Assembly (NCBI GenBank): GCA_903904685.1
Contig: CAIVDS010000085.1
Location: 1 to 51,708, forward strand
From: an uncultured Verrucomicrobiota bacterium
Lineage (GTDB): Bacteria; Verrucomicrobiota; Verrucomicrobiia; Opitutales; Opitutaceae
Reading direction: 5' to 3'
Length of the DNA: 51,708 nucleotides
Of this stretch, positions 1 through 7,065 are shown piece after piece. Positions within the stretch are counted from its first letter, which is position 1, and each line of letters starts with the position of its first letter. The translations under genes were made by a program, and so were the position numbers. The notes beneath the pieces were generated by a model. The model ran no database searches. It worked only from the letters and a program-made list of their open reading frames with translations, and had not been told where the DNA came from.

Positions 1-1229
1 CCCTCAAGGACAACGACACTTGGGTGATGGCGGGCGACAGCATCACCGCCCAACGCCTCCACACCAATTACATCGAGGCCTTCTACCGCACGCGGTATCC
101 CCAGCTTCACCTCCACTTCCGCAACTCCGGAATCAGCGGGAACCGGACAGGCAGCATTCTCGACCGCTTCGACTATGACGTGGCCGCTTGGAAACCGACC
201 ATCGTCAGCATCGAGCTGGGCATGAATGACGTGGGAGGAACGAAGCCGGACGACAAAAACTGCGCCGCCGGCTACATCGCCGGAATGAAGAAACTCGCCG
301 ACAGCATCCGCGCCCTCAACGCCCGGCCGATCTTCATTTCCTCCAGCCCCGTCAACGATGGCAGCATCATGAACGCCTGGGTGGGTGACCGCTGCCATTC
401 CATCCACCCCTTCACCAATGCGCTCATTGAACTCGGCCAAACAGAAAACGTGCTGACGGTGGATCAATACCACCCGTTGCTCGCGCTCTGGGGGCCCAAC
501 AAGACCCTCGATGACGCCAACGCCCTCGCGGCCCGCATCCGTCTGCTGAAGCCGGAGAACAACATCCCCGATCTTGCCACCCTTCAGGCGTTCGCGAAAT
601 CGTGGGCAGGCAAACCCGCCGGTATTCCCCTCACCGGCGACTCCGTGCATACTGGTCCGGTCGGCCAATACACGATGGCCGCCACCATCCTCGCTGCTTT
701 GAACGTGGATCGCGAGGTCAGCTCCGCCACGATCAAGGCCGACGGCACCGTCGTCGATGCCAAGGGCTGCAAGATCACCGAGGCCGCGTCCAAAAACGGC
801 GTTCTCTCCTTCACCCGTATCGACGCACGCTCGCCCTGGCCCCTCGCCGGATCGGGCGCGGCGCTCACGCTCATGCCCGAGATCGCCGACTTGTCCCGTT
901 ATATGCTGACGGTTTCCGGTTTGTCCGCGGGACAATACAGTGTGACGATGGACGGCAAACCCGTCGCCACCCTGAGCGACAAGGAACTGGCCAAAGGCTG
1001 GAACATGGGCGCCGTCATTGATGGACCGCTGGGCGACCGATCGAGGCAGATTCTCTCCCTCATCAACGAACTTCAGACCACGTTGAACACCGCCTGGCGC
1101 GCCGCCAGCAAAGACAATGACGCGGTAAAACTCGCCGAGGCCCAGAAGGCCATCGATGCGTGCGAGGTAAAATTGCAAGCCGCCGTCCAGCCAACGGCGA
1201 TTCATTTCGCGATCGCACCCGCCAAGTAG
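1..1229 (+). CDS. SGNH/GDSL-family hydrolase, copy 1 of 3 (5' end outside window)
   Basis: Secreted ester hydrolase of the SGNH/GDSL superfamily, probably deacylating a sugar or glycan; the substrate cannot be read from the sequence. The reading frame is already open at base 3, and the first residues (LKDNDTW) match residues about 27-33 of the two complete copies downstream, so only the signal peptide and start lie outside the window. Family blocks are present: GDS with the nucleophile Ser (near base 36), the Gly block SGNRTG, the GMND block, and a C-terminal GDSVHTGP block carrying the catalytic Asp and His. The last 80 residues or so are helical and look like an accessory tail. It is the first of at least three tandem paralogues. 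Family membership is firm; the substrate is unknown. Confidence 0.88.
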   Translation, partial: LKDNDTWVMAGDSITAQRLHTNYIEAFYRTRYPQLHLHFRNSGISGNRTGSILDRFDYDVAAWKPTIVSIELGMNDVGGTKPDDKNCAAGYIAGMKKLADSIRALNARPIFISSSPVNDGSIMNAWVGDRCHSIHPFTNALIELGQTENVLTVDQYHPLLALWGPNKTLDDANALAARIRLLKPENNIPDLATLQAFAKSWAGKPAGIPLTGDSVHTGPVGQYTMAATILAALNVDREVSSATIKADGTVVDAKGCKITEAASKNGVLSFTRIDARSPWPLAGSGAALTLMPEIADLSRYMLTVSGLSAGQYSVTMDGKPVATLSDKELAKGWNMGAVIDGPLGDRSRQILSLINELQTTLNTAWRAASKDNDAVKLAEAQKAIDACEVKLQAAVQPTAIHFAIAPAK

Positions 1230-1288
1230 TCCGCCGCTGCGGGACGGCGTGCCGCAGGCAGACCGAAACCTTGACCATCACTCCCCCT

Positions 1289-2605
1289 ATGAAAATGAAA
1301 CCCCTCATCCTCCTGTGCCTCGCTGCGTTTTGCAGCCGGATTTCCGCCGCCGAACCGGCCTTCACCCTCAAGAACAACGACACTTGGGTGATGGCGGGCG
1401 ACAGCATCACCGCCCAACGCCTCCACACCAATTACATCGAGGCCTTCTACCGCACGCGGTATCCCCAGCTTCACCTCCACTTCCGCAACTCCGGCATCCC
1501 GGGGAACCGGACAGGCAGCATCCTCGACCGCTTCGACTATGACGTGGCCGCTTGGAAACCGACCATCGTCAGCATCGAGCTGGGCATGAACGACGCGAAT
1601 AACCCCCGGGTGGATGTTCCCAACGGTTATGCGGGCTATATCGACGGCATGACAAAACTGGTCGGGAACATCCGCGCCATCAACGCACGCCCCGTCCTCA
1701 TCTCCTCCAGTCCCGTCAATGATGGCAGCATTATGAACGCCTGGGTGGGTGACCGCTGCCGCCGCATCCATCCCTTCACCGTCGCGCTCACCGAATTCGG
1801 CCAGAAAGAAAACGTGCTGACGGTGGATCAATACCACCCGTTGCTCGCGCTCTGGGGGCCCAACAAGACCCTCGATGATGCCAACGCCCTCGCGGCCCAC
1901 ATCCGTCTCCTCAAACCGGAGCACAACATCCCCGACCTTAAAACCCTCCAGGCGTTCGCGAAATCGTGGGAAGGTAAACCCGCCGCGTTTCAACTCACCG
2001 GCGATGACGTGCATGTCGGCCCCGCCGGCCAATACACGATGGCCGCCACCATCCTCGCCGCGTTGAACGTGGATCGCGAGGTCAGCTCAGCCACGATCAA
2101 GGCCGACGGCACCGTCGTCGATGCGAAGAGCTGCAAGATCACCGAGGCCGTGTCCAAAAACGGCGTTCTCTCCTTCACCCGCCTAGACGCACGCTCCCCT
2201 TGGCCCCTCGGCGGATCGGGCGCGGCGCCCGCGCTCATGCCCGAGATCGCCGACTTGTCCCGTTATATGCTGACCGTTTCCGGTTTGTCCCCGGCAACAT
2301 ACGTCGTGACGATGGACGGCAAACCCGTCGCCACCCTGAGCGACAAGGAACTGGCCAAAGGCTGGAACATGGGCGCCGTCACAGACGGACCGCTGGGCGA
2401 CCGCTCGAGGCAGATTCTCTCCCTCATCAACGACCTTCAGAACCCATTGAACGCCGCCTGGCGCGCTGCCAGCAAAGACAAGGACGCGGTAAAACTCGCC
2501 GAGGCCCAGAAGGCCATCGATGCGTGCGAAGCCAAGGTGCAAGACGCCGTTCAGCCAACGGCGATCCATTTCGAGATCGCACCCTCCAAGGCACCCGCCA
2601 AGTAG
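1289..2605 (+). CDS. SGNH/GDSL-family hydrolase, copy 2 of 3, secreted
   Basis: Complete 438-residue paralogue. The ATG at 1289 is chosen because it opens a clear signal peptide (MKMKPLILLCLAAF, cleavage probably near SAA-EP); the open frame extends upstream only through the end of copy 1 and the spacer. GDSITAQR carries the nucleophile Ser, followed by GNRTG, GMND and DDVHVGPAGQ with the Asp/His pair, so all four SGNH blocks are intact. It is nearly identical to copy 1 across most of its length, but the segment just after GMND (NNPRVDVPNGYAGYI) is unlike copies 1 and 3, which share a PDDKNCA-type segment there. This pattern suggests mosaic exchange between copies. It is expected to act in the periplasm or outside the cell. 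Confidence 0.92.
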   Translation: MKMKPLILLCLAAFCSRISAAEPAFTLKNNDTWVMAGDSITAQRLHTNYIEAFYRTRYPQLHLHFRNSGIPGNRTGSILDRFDYDVAAWKPTIVSIELGMNDANNPRVDVPNGYAGYIDGMTKLVGNIRAINARPVLISSSPVNDGSIMNAWVGDRCRRIHPFTVALTEFGQKENVLTVDQYHPLLALWGPNKTLDDANALAAHIRLLKPEHNIPDLKTLQAFAKSWEGKPAAFQLTGDDVHVGPAGQYTMAATILAALNVDREVSSATIKADGTVVDAKSCKITEAVSKNGVLSFTRLDARSPWPLGGSGAAPALMPEIADLSRYMLTVSGLSPATYVVTMDGKPVATLSDKELAKGWNMGAVTDGPLGDRSRQILSLINDLQNPLNAAWRAASKDKDAVKLAEAQKAIDACEAKVQDAVQPTAIHFEIAPSKAPAK

Positions 2606-2648
2606 CCCGCCAAGTTGTCCGCCAACTGCGCGGGAAGGCCGGGCTCGC

Positions 2649-2693
2649 TCCCGCTTTCCCGCTGGCATGAAGAGCACATGCCGCAGGCAGAGC
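2649..2693 (+). repeat. Intergenic repeat, copy upstream of GDSL copy 3
   Basis: A block reading CCGCTTTCCCGCTGGCATGA and then TGCCGCAGGCAGAG lies directly before the leader of the third hydrolase. The same block recurs at about 4164-4204 before the aldo/keto reductase gene, and its second half (GCCGCAGGCAGA) occurs at about 1251-1262 before copy 2. It therefore marks the 5' flank of each gene in this cluster. Confidence 0.6.
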
Positions 2694-2717
2694 GAACCCT
2701 TGACCATCACTCACCCT

Positions 2718-4022
2718 ATGAAAATGAAACCCCTCGTCCTCTTGTGCCTCGTTGCGTTTGGCAGCCGTATTTCCGCCGCCGAACCGGCCCTCACCCTCAA
2801 GGACAATGACACCTGGGTGATGGCGGGCGACAGCATGACCGACACACGCCTCCACACCAATAACATCGAGGCCTTCTACCGCACACGGTATCCCCAGCTT
2901 CACCTCCACTTCCGCAACTCCGGAGTCGGCGGGAACCGGACCGGAAGTATGCTCGACCGCTTCGACTACGATATCGCCGCCTGGAAACCGACCATCGTCA
3001 GCATCGAGCTTGGGCTGAACGACGTGGGCAGCGCCAACCCGGACGACAAGAACTGCGCCGACGGCTACATCGCCGGCATGACAAAACTGGTCGGGAACAT
3101 CCGCGCCATCAACGCGCGTCCCATCCTCATCTCCGCCAGTCCCGTCAACGATGGCAGCCTCATGAACGCCTGGGTGGGTGACCGCTGCCACCGCGTCCAT
3201 CCCTTCACCGTCGCGCTCATTGAATTTGGCAAAAAAGAAAACGTGCTGACGATCGACCAATACCATCCGTTGCTCGCACTGTGGGGACCCAACAAAACCC
3301 TCGATAACGCCAACGCCCTCGCGGCCCACATCCGTCTCCTGAAGCCGGAGCACAACGTCCCCGATCTTGCCTCCCTCCAGACGTTCGCCAAATCGTGGGA
3401 AGGCAAACCCGCCGCCATTCAATTCACCGGCGACGACGTGCATCTCGGCCCCGCCGGCCAATACACGATGGCCGCCACCATCCTCGCCGCGTTGAATGTG
3501 GATCGCGAGGTCAGCTCCGCCACGATCAAGGCCGACGGCACCATCGTCGATGCGAAGAGCTGCAAGATCACCGAGGCCGCGTCCAAGAACGGCGTTCTCT
3601 CCTTCACTCGCCTCGACGCACGCTCCCCTTGGCCCCTCGGCGGTGCGGGCGATGCGCTCACGCTCATGCCCGAGATCGCCGACTTGTCCCGTTATATGCT
3701 GACCGTTTCCGGTCTGGCCGCGGGGCAATACACCGTGACGATGGATGGAACCTTGGTCGCCACCCTGAGCGACAAGGAACTGGCCAAAGGCTGGAACATG
3801 AGCACCGTCGCTGACGGTCCGCTGGGCGAACGCTCGAGGCGGATTCTCCCCCTCATCACCGAACTTCAGACCCCGTTGAACAACGCCTGGCGCGCCGCCA
3901 GCAAAGACAAGGACGCGGCAAAACTCGCCGAGGCCCAGAAGGCCATCGATGCGTGCGAGGCCAAGGTGCAAGACGCCGTTCAGCCAACGGCGATTCATTT
4001 CGTCATCGCACCCGCCAAGTAG
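2718..4022 (+). CDS. SGNH/GDSL-family hydrolase, copy 3 of 3, secreted
   Basis: Complete 434-residue paralogue starting at the ATG at 2718, which encodes the same signal peptide as copy 2 (MKMKPLVLLCLVAFG). The nucleophile is Ser39 in GDSMTD; the Gly block is GGNRTG, the third block is GLND, and the Asp/His block is GDDVHLGPAGQ. It is the most divergent of the three (GDSMTDTRLHTNN instead of GDSITAQRLHTNY), suggesting an older duplication or a shifted specificity. A strong hairpin follows the stop codon, so the array may end transcriptionally here. The array probably broadens or boosts one extracellular deacylation activity; this is inference. Confidence 0.92.
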   Translation: MKMKPLVLLCLVAFGSRISAAEPALTLKDNDTWVMAGDSMTDTRLHTNNIEAFYRTRYPQLHLHFRNSGVGGNRTGSMLDRFDYDIAAWKPTIVSIELGLNDVGSANPDDKNCADGYIAGMTKLVGNIRAINARPILISASPVNDGSLMNAWVGDRCHRVHPFTVALIEFGKKENVLTIDQYHPLLALWGPNKTLDNANALAAHIRLLKPEHNVPDLASLQTFAKSWEGKPAAIQFTGDDVHLGPAGQYTMAATILAALNVDREVSSATIKADGTIVDAKSCKITEAASKNGVLSFTRLDARSPWPLGGAGDALTLMPEIADLSRYMLTVSGLAAGQYTVTMDGTLVATLSDKELAKGWNMSTVADGPLGERSRRILPLITELQTPLNNAWRAASKDKDAAKLAEAQKAIDACEAKVQDAVQPTAIHFVIAPAK

Positions 4023-4030
4023 TCCACCAA

Positions 4031-4080
4031 TGCGGGAAGGCATGCAGCGAGCGCCCCTTCCCGCAGCGTACGAACGCTGC
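4031..4080 (+). terminator. Double hairpin after the GDSL array
   Basis: Two perfect inverted repeats follow the stop of copy 3. TGCGGGAAGG (4031-4040) pairs with CCTTCCCGCA (4056-4065), and GCAGCGT (4063-4069) pairs with ACGCTGC (4074-4080). The two stems overlap by three bases, so they may be alternatives. No T-run follows, so this is either a weak terminator, an mRNA-stabilising 3' structure, or a REP-like extragenic element. Confidence 0.45.
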
Positions 4081-4119
4081 GCGGGACGGCTGGGTCCATA
4101 CCCTTTCGCATTCAAAGGT

Positions 4120-4204
4120 ATTAAAAGGTAGGGCGAGGCGTCCCCGCCGAGCCGCGGCTCACCCCCGCTTTCCCGCTGGCATGATGCGCGTGCCGCAGGC
4201 AGAG
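4120..4204 (+). repeat. GC-rich intergenic repeat element with palindrome
   Basis: The region contains GGGCGAGGCGTCCCCGCCGA, then the perfect 12-bp palindrome GAGCCGCGGCTC (4149-4160), then a second copy of the block found at 2649-2693. The composition and palindrome resemble dispersed GC-rich intergenic elements that are common in Verrucomicrobia and Planctomycetes genomes; that comparison is from general knowledge and was not tested. Confidence 0.45.
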
Positions 4205-4210
4205 TGCGGC

Positions 4211-5038
4211 ATGGTTACCCTTTCCCCCTACACGTTTGGCAGCATGTCGCTGGGTCGCAATCCGGCGGATGTCTCGCTGGATCTCGTCGTGGCTCGCCGC
4301 GCGATGGAGGCCGGCGTGTCGTTTCACTCCAGCCCCACCTACAACAACGGTTTTACCTTCATGGTGCTGCGGATGGCCTTCGACGCCGACCGGACGCGCG
4401 TGCCCCGCATGGTGATCAAGATTCGCGACGGCTCCGCGCCTCTCATGCGCTTTGAGGTGGAGGACACTTGCCGCCGCCTGCGGTTGGACACGATCGACGT
4501 GGCTCAACTCGTCTCCATGGACCCCAAGCCCGGCAATCTCGTCGATCAACTGCGCGGCGGCGGCGGTCCGCTCGCGGACGAACTGGCCTCCCTGCGCAAA
4601 CGCGGGCTCATCCGCGAAGCGGTGATTTTTCTCACGCCCGAGAACTCCGATGCGGCGATCGAGGCCGCGCGGCACGAGTTGATCGACGGGGTGATCTTGT
4701 ATTGGAACGTGCAACAGCGCGACTGCACCGACACCGCCTGGGACGCGATCCGGCAACGGCAGATTCCCACGCTGGCCCTGCGCACCCTCGGCGGCGGTCC
4801 CGCGGACAAGCACAGCCTCGCAAAAGCGGCGGCGGTGAACACCCTCATCGCGAACGCCGAATGCCGGAATGCGTCCGACCTTGCCCTGCGACTCGCCGCG
4901 AGCGAGCCGGTGATCAAGACGACCATCGGCGGCACCGCTTCCCTCGCCCATTTGGAAGACTTCCTGTCCGCCGAGGCCACGGCCGCTCCACTGCCGCACG
5001 ACCTGAAACGGCAGGCCGAGGAAATCCAGCGACTCTGA
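4211..5038 (+). CDS. Aldo/keto reductase-fold protein lacking catalytic Asp and His
   Basis: 275 residues, starting at the ATG at 4211 (MVTLSPYTFGSMSLGR), which matches the usual N-terminus of this family; the open frame upstream runs only through the repeat element and the end of GDSL copy 3. The order of conserved blocks follows AKR proteins: GSMSLGR, AGVSFHSSPTYN where most members have GINFFDTAxxYG, a VIK strand with the Lys, and DTIDVAQLVSMDP where members usually have a LLHxxD motif. The Tyr and Lys are kept, but the catalytic Asp and His positions carry Ser and Val or Ser. It may be a non-reductase descendant or have altered chemistry. The 5' flank is shared with the hydrolase cluster. 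The fold assignment is good; activity is doubtful. Confidence 0.8.
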   Translation: MVTLSPYTFGSMSLGRNPADVSLDLVVARRAMEAGVSFHSSPTYNNGFTFMVLRMAFDADRTRVPRMVIKIRDGSAPLMRFEVEDTCRRLRLDTIDVAQLVSMDPKPGNLVDQLRGGGGPLADELASLRKRGLIREAVIFLTPENSDAAIEAARHELIDGVILYWNVQQRDCTDTAWDAIRQRQIPTLALRTLGGGPADKHSLAKAAAVNTLIANAECRNASDLALRLAASEPVIKTTIGGTASLAHLEDFLSAEATAAPLPHDLKRQAEEIQRL

Positions 5039-5068
5039 CCGCGCCGGCCACCGTTGGCGGGCAACAAG

Positions 5069-5105
5069 CTCCAACCGTTGGCAAAACCGGTATGGCCGGA
5101 CGGCC
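5069..5105 (+). repeat. Conserved 37-bp leader of repeat element A
   Basis: Matches 38938-38974 at 31 of 37 positions, including the uninterrupted core CCGTTGGCAAAACCGG. In one forward frame both loci read a P-T/S-VGKTG-x-x-GRP peptide. It lies 30 bases after the aldo/keto reductase stop and precedes the 21-bp repeat array. Confidence 0.7.
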
Positions 5106-5126
5106 TTGGGACTGCCCCGACAGACG

Positions 5127-5545
5127 AAAACCTTCCGTTCCCGCGCAAAAGGCCTTTGCCGACCCGCCCAAGGTCATCCCCTAAGCCCGAAAAACCTCCC
5201 CCGCCGTGCAAAATGCTTCCCATCAATTAGAAAAGGCTTCACCAACGCCGAAAAAGCCTTCGCCAACGCAGAGTTGGGAATAGTTGATGCAATGTTGGGA
5301 ATAGTTTATTGAGACTGGGGAATAGTTTTTGTGATGTTGGGAATAGTTTTTGTGCAGTCGGGATGCACCAACGGCGAAAAAGTCTCCGCCAACGGACAGG
5401 CGGGATTCATCGGCAAGCCGCCCGGATGCGCCAACTTCCGAAAAAGAGTCGCCGGAAGCCCAAACCCGTTCGCCAGCGGGCAGTCGGCTACCGGCCAAAT
5501 CCAGCCGGTCTGCTCCCAAGACAAGATCGGACCGCCTCGTCATTG
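5127..5545 (+). repeat. Degenerate 21-bp tandem repeat array A
   Basis: From about 5231 to 5545 a motif returns every 21 bases in strict phase (anchors at 5231, 5252, 5273, 5294, 5315, 5336, 5357, 5378, 5399, 5420, 5441, 5462, 5483, 5504, 5525). From 5127 to 5230 the same kind of unit occurs with slightly irregular spacing of 19-22 bases. Two sub-types alternate: a GAAAAAGCC.. CCAACG type and a GTTGGGAATAGTTTTTG type (four successive units from 5273). In the frame of the leader the units read as heptapeptides such as LEKASPT and PKKPSPT, but five TAG codons and a TAA interrupt that frame. The opposite strand is open throughout (HKNYSQH-type heptads). No gene is called here. Confidence 0.85.
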
Positions 5546-5727
5546 AACTCATATCCCTGAATGAATCCCCGACTGTTGGGAGAAAACAAGAACACTGATT
5601 TCGCAGCCCGCCACAAAGCCCGCGTGCAACGGCCCATCATTGGGACCGGGCAGGCATCCATCGCCCTGAAGTCGGCCAAAGAGAACGCGAACCTTTTCAG
5701 CGATCCCGGCGCAACCGCCACCGCCGA
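5546..5727. other. Intergenic region without recognisable gene
   Basis: Lies between the end of repeat array A and the aminotransferase remnant. No convincing coding frame, hairpin terminator or repeat was seen here apart from a lone GTTGGGA at about 5574. Confidence 0.5.
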
Positions 5728-6042
5728 TCAAAACGCGTTGATGGTCGCGATCACGTGATCGACCTGCGCATCGGTCAGCTCGGGGAAGATCGGCAGGCTC
5801 AGGCAGGTCGCCGCCGCCTTTTCCGCCACCGGCAGGGAACCCGCCTCATAGCCGAGGGACGCAAAACACGCCTGACGGTGCAGCGGCACGGGATAGATAA
5901 GATCGGTGCCGATCTCGTGCCTCGCGAGATGTTCGCGCAGCGCGTCGCGGCGCGGATGGCGAAGGGTGAACTGGTGGTAGACGCTCGCGCCGCCGTCCGC
6001 CGTCGCGAGCAGGATCACGTCGGCGAGCCAAAGGGATCGCAA
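5728..6042 (-). pseudogene. C-terminal remnant of a DegT/DnrJ/EryC1/StrS aminotransferase
   Basis: About 100 residues matching only the C-terminal end of this PLP-dependent sugar aminotransferase family: SVYHQFTLRHPRRDALREHL, then TDLIYPVPLHRQ, then LSLPIFPELTDAQVDHV. The large PLP-binding domain with the Schiff-base Lys is absent. The frame stays open upstream to about 6095 but the residues there no longer resemble the family, and there is no good start codon. This is a 5'-truncated relic of a gene for nucleotide-sugar or surface-polysaccharide synthesis. It lies next to a repeat array in a stretch without intact genes, consistent with a deletion or insertion scar. Confidence 0.8.
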
Positions 6043-6200
6043 CGAGTCCCATAAATCCGACAGGAGACTTGTGAAATCATTTCCTAATTACATGGACGAA
6101 TGAACGCGCCCAACGAAGCGCCATTCCGGGTCGTGGATCTGTGTCCTCTGCGCCACAAGGATTGTATCCGTATCGTTACTTGCGTGACAGAACCTGGCGA

Positions 6201-6920
6201 TCAAATCTGAAAATCCACACGCCCGCTGCTCTCGTGCAGGCCGCACTCGCGTTTGACACCGCCGAAACGCGTCTGCTCTTCCGTCATGCCGGTTTCGAGC
6301 TTCGACGTGCTGTGCCAGTCGCCGACGGAGACGTAGCCCTCCTCCCACAACGGATGATAGTTGAGCCCGTGCTCGGCGAGATAGCGGTGGATCGTGCGAT
6401 TATCCCAGTCGATGATCGGATGGATCTTGGTGATCTTGTTTTGCCGCTGCACGACCGGCAACGCCTCGCGCGTGCTGGCTTGGGAACGCCGCAGACCGGC
6501 GAGCCATGCGGTGGCCTTGAGTTCACGGATGGCGCGGTCCATCGGCTCAATCTTGTTGAGATGATTGTAACGCTTCAGCCCGTCGATGCCCTGCTCCCAT
6601 TGCTTGCCATAAAGAGCCTCCTGCTGGGCGGCCGTATGCGCTGGAACGTAGGTCTTGAGGTTTAGCGAAAGTTTTTCCGTGAGGTCCCGCGCAAATCGGT
6701 AGGTCTCCGGGAAAAGGTAACCCGTATCGATAAAAATGACCGGCGTCTCCGGCGCGATGCGCGTGACAAGATGCAACATCACCGCCGCCTGAATCCCGAA
6801 ACTGGTCGTCAACACAAGCCCGTCACCGAACTGATCCACCGCCCACTTCACCCGGTCCTGAGCCGACGCCTTTTCCAAATCAAAGGTGCTAGAAGACGAT
6901 ACCGTGGCAATGGCGCTCAT
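6201..6920 (-). CDS. cysH: Phosphoadenylyl-sulfate (PAPS) reductase
   Basis: 239 residues. Reduces PAPS to sulfite with thioredoxin as donor in assimilatory sulfate reduction, in the cytoplasm. The PP-loop is [10 protein letters not shown] (about residue 40), followed by [35 protein letters not shown] and the C-terminal ECGLH with catalytic Cys226. The paired cysteines that ligate the [4Fe-4S] cluster of APS reductases are absent, so the PAPS-specific, E. coli-like type is favoured. No cysD, cysN or cysI neighbour is in the window, so it stands alone. The AT-rich upstream region carries a perfect inverted repeat that may be its operator. Confidence 0.95.
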   Translation of the reverse strand: MSAIATVSSSSTFDLEKASAQDRVKWAVDQFGDGLVLTTSFGIQAAVMLHLVTRIAPETPVIFIDTGYLFPETYRFARDLTEKLSLNLKTYVPAHTAAQQEALYGKQWEQGIDGLKRYNHLNKIEPMDRAIRELKATAWLAGLRRSQASTREALPVVQRQNKITKIHPIIDWDNRTIHRYLAEHGLNYHPLWEEGYVSVGDWHSTSKLETGMTEEQTRFGGVKRECGLHESSGRVDFQI

Positions 6921-7004
6921 GAAGTTGCCAACACCAATACTTGCTTTATGTCCTAAGTAAAGATTTAGTGCGTTTAAAATCTCATGATCATTTCCATTAA
7001 TCGT

Positions 7005-7033
7005 TTAAATTCCTATCTAGCCAAGGAATTTAA
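7005..7033 (-). promoter_or_regulatory. Perfect 10-bp-arm palindrome upstream of cysH
   Basis: TTAAATTCCT (7005-7014) and AGGAATTTAA (7024-7033) are exact reverse complements separated by 9 bases. The site lies 84 bases upstream of the cysH start, in a conspicuously AT-rich gap between valS and cysH. It has no GC-rich stem or T-run, so a regulator-binding operator fits better than a terminator. A dedicated sulfur or cysteine regulator is a guess. Confidence 0.55.
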
Positions 7034-7065
7034 GGCGTTATAAACAGAAAACCAAGAGTTCCATG

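Noticed and set aside
2427-4115. 562-codon minus-strand ORF across GDSL copy 3
   Set aside because: Antisense shadow of the hydrolase; similar shadows occur under copies 1 and 2 because the copies are near-identical.
5223-5552. Minus-strand 109-codon ORF with NYSQH-type heptads across array A
   Set aside because: An open frame through a 21-bp repeat arises trivially if one unit lacks a stop; three forward frames are also largely open, and there is no credible start or homology.
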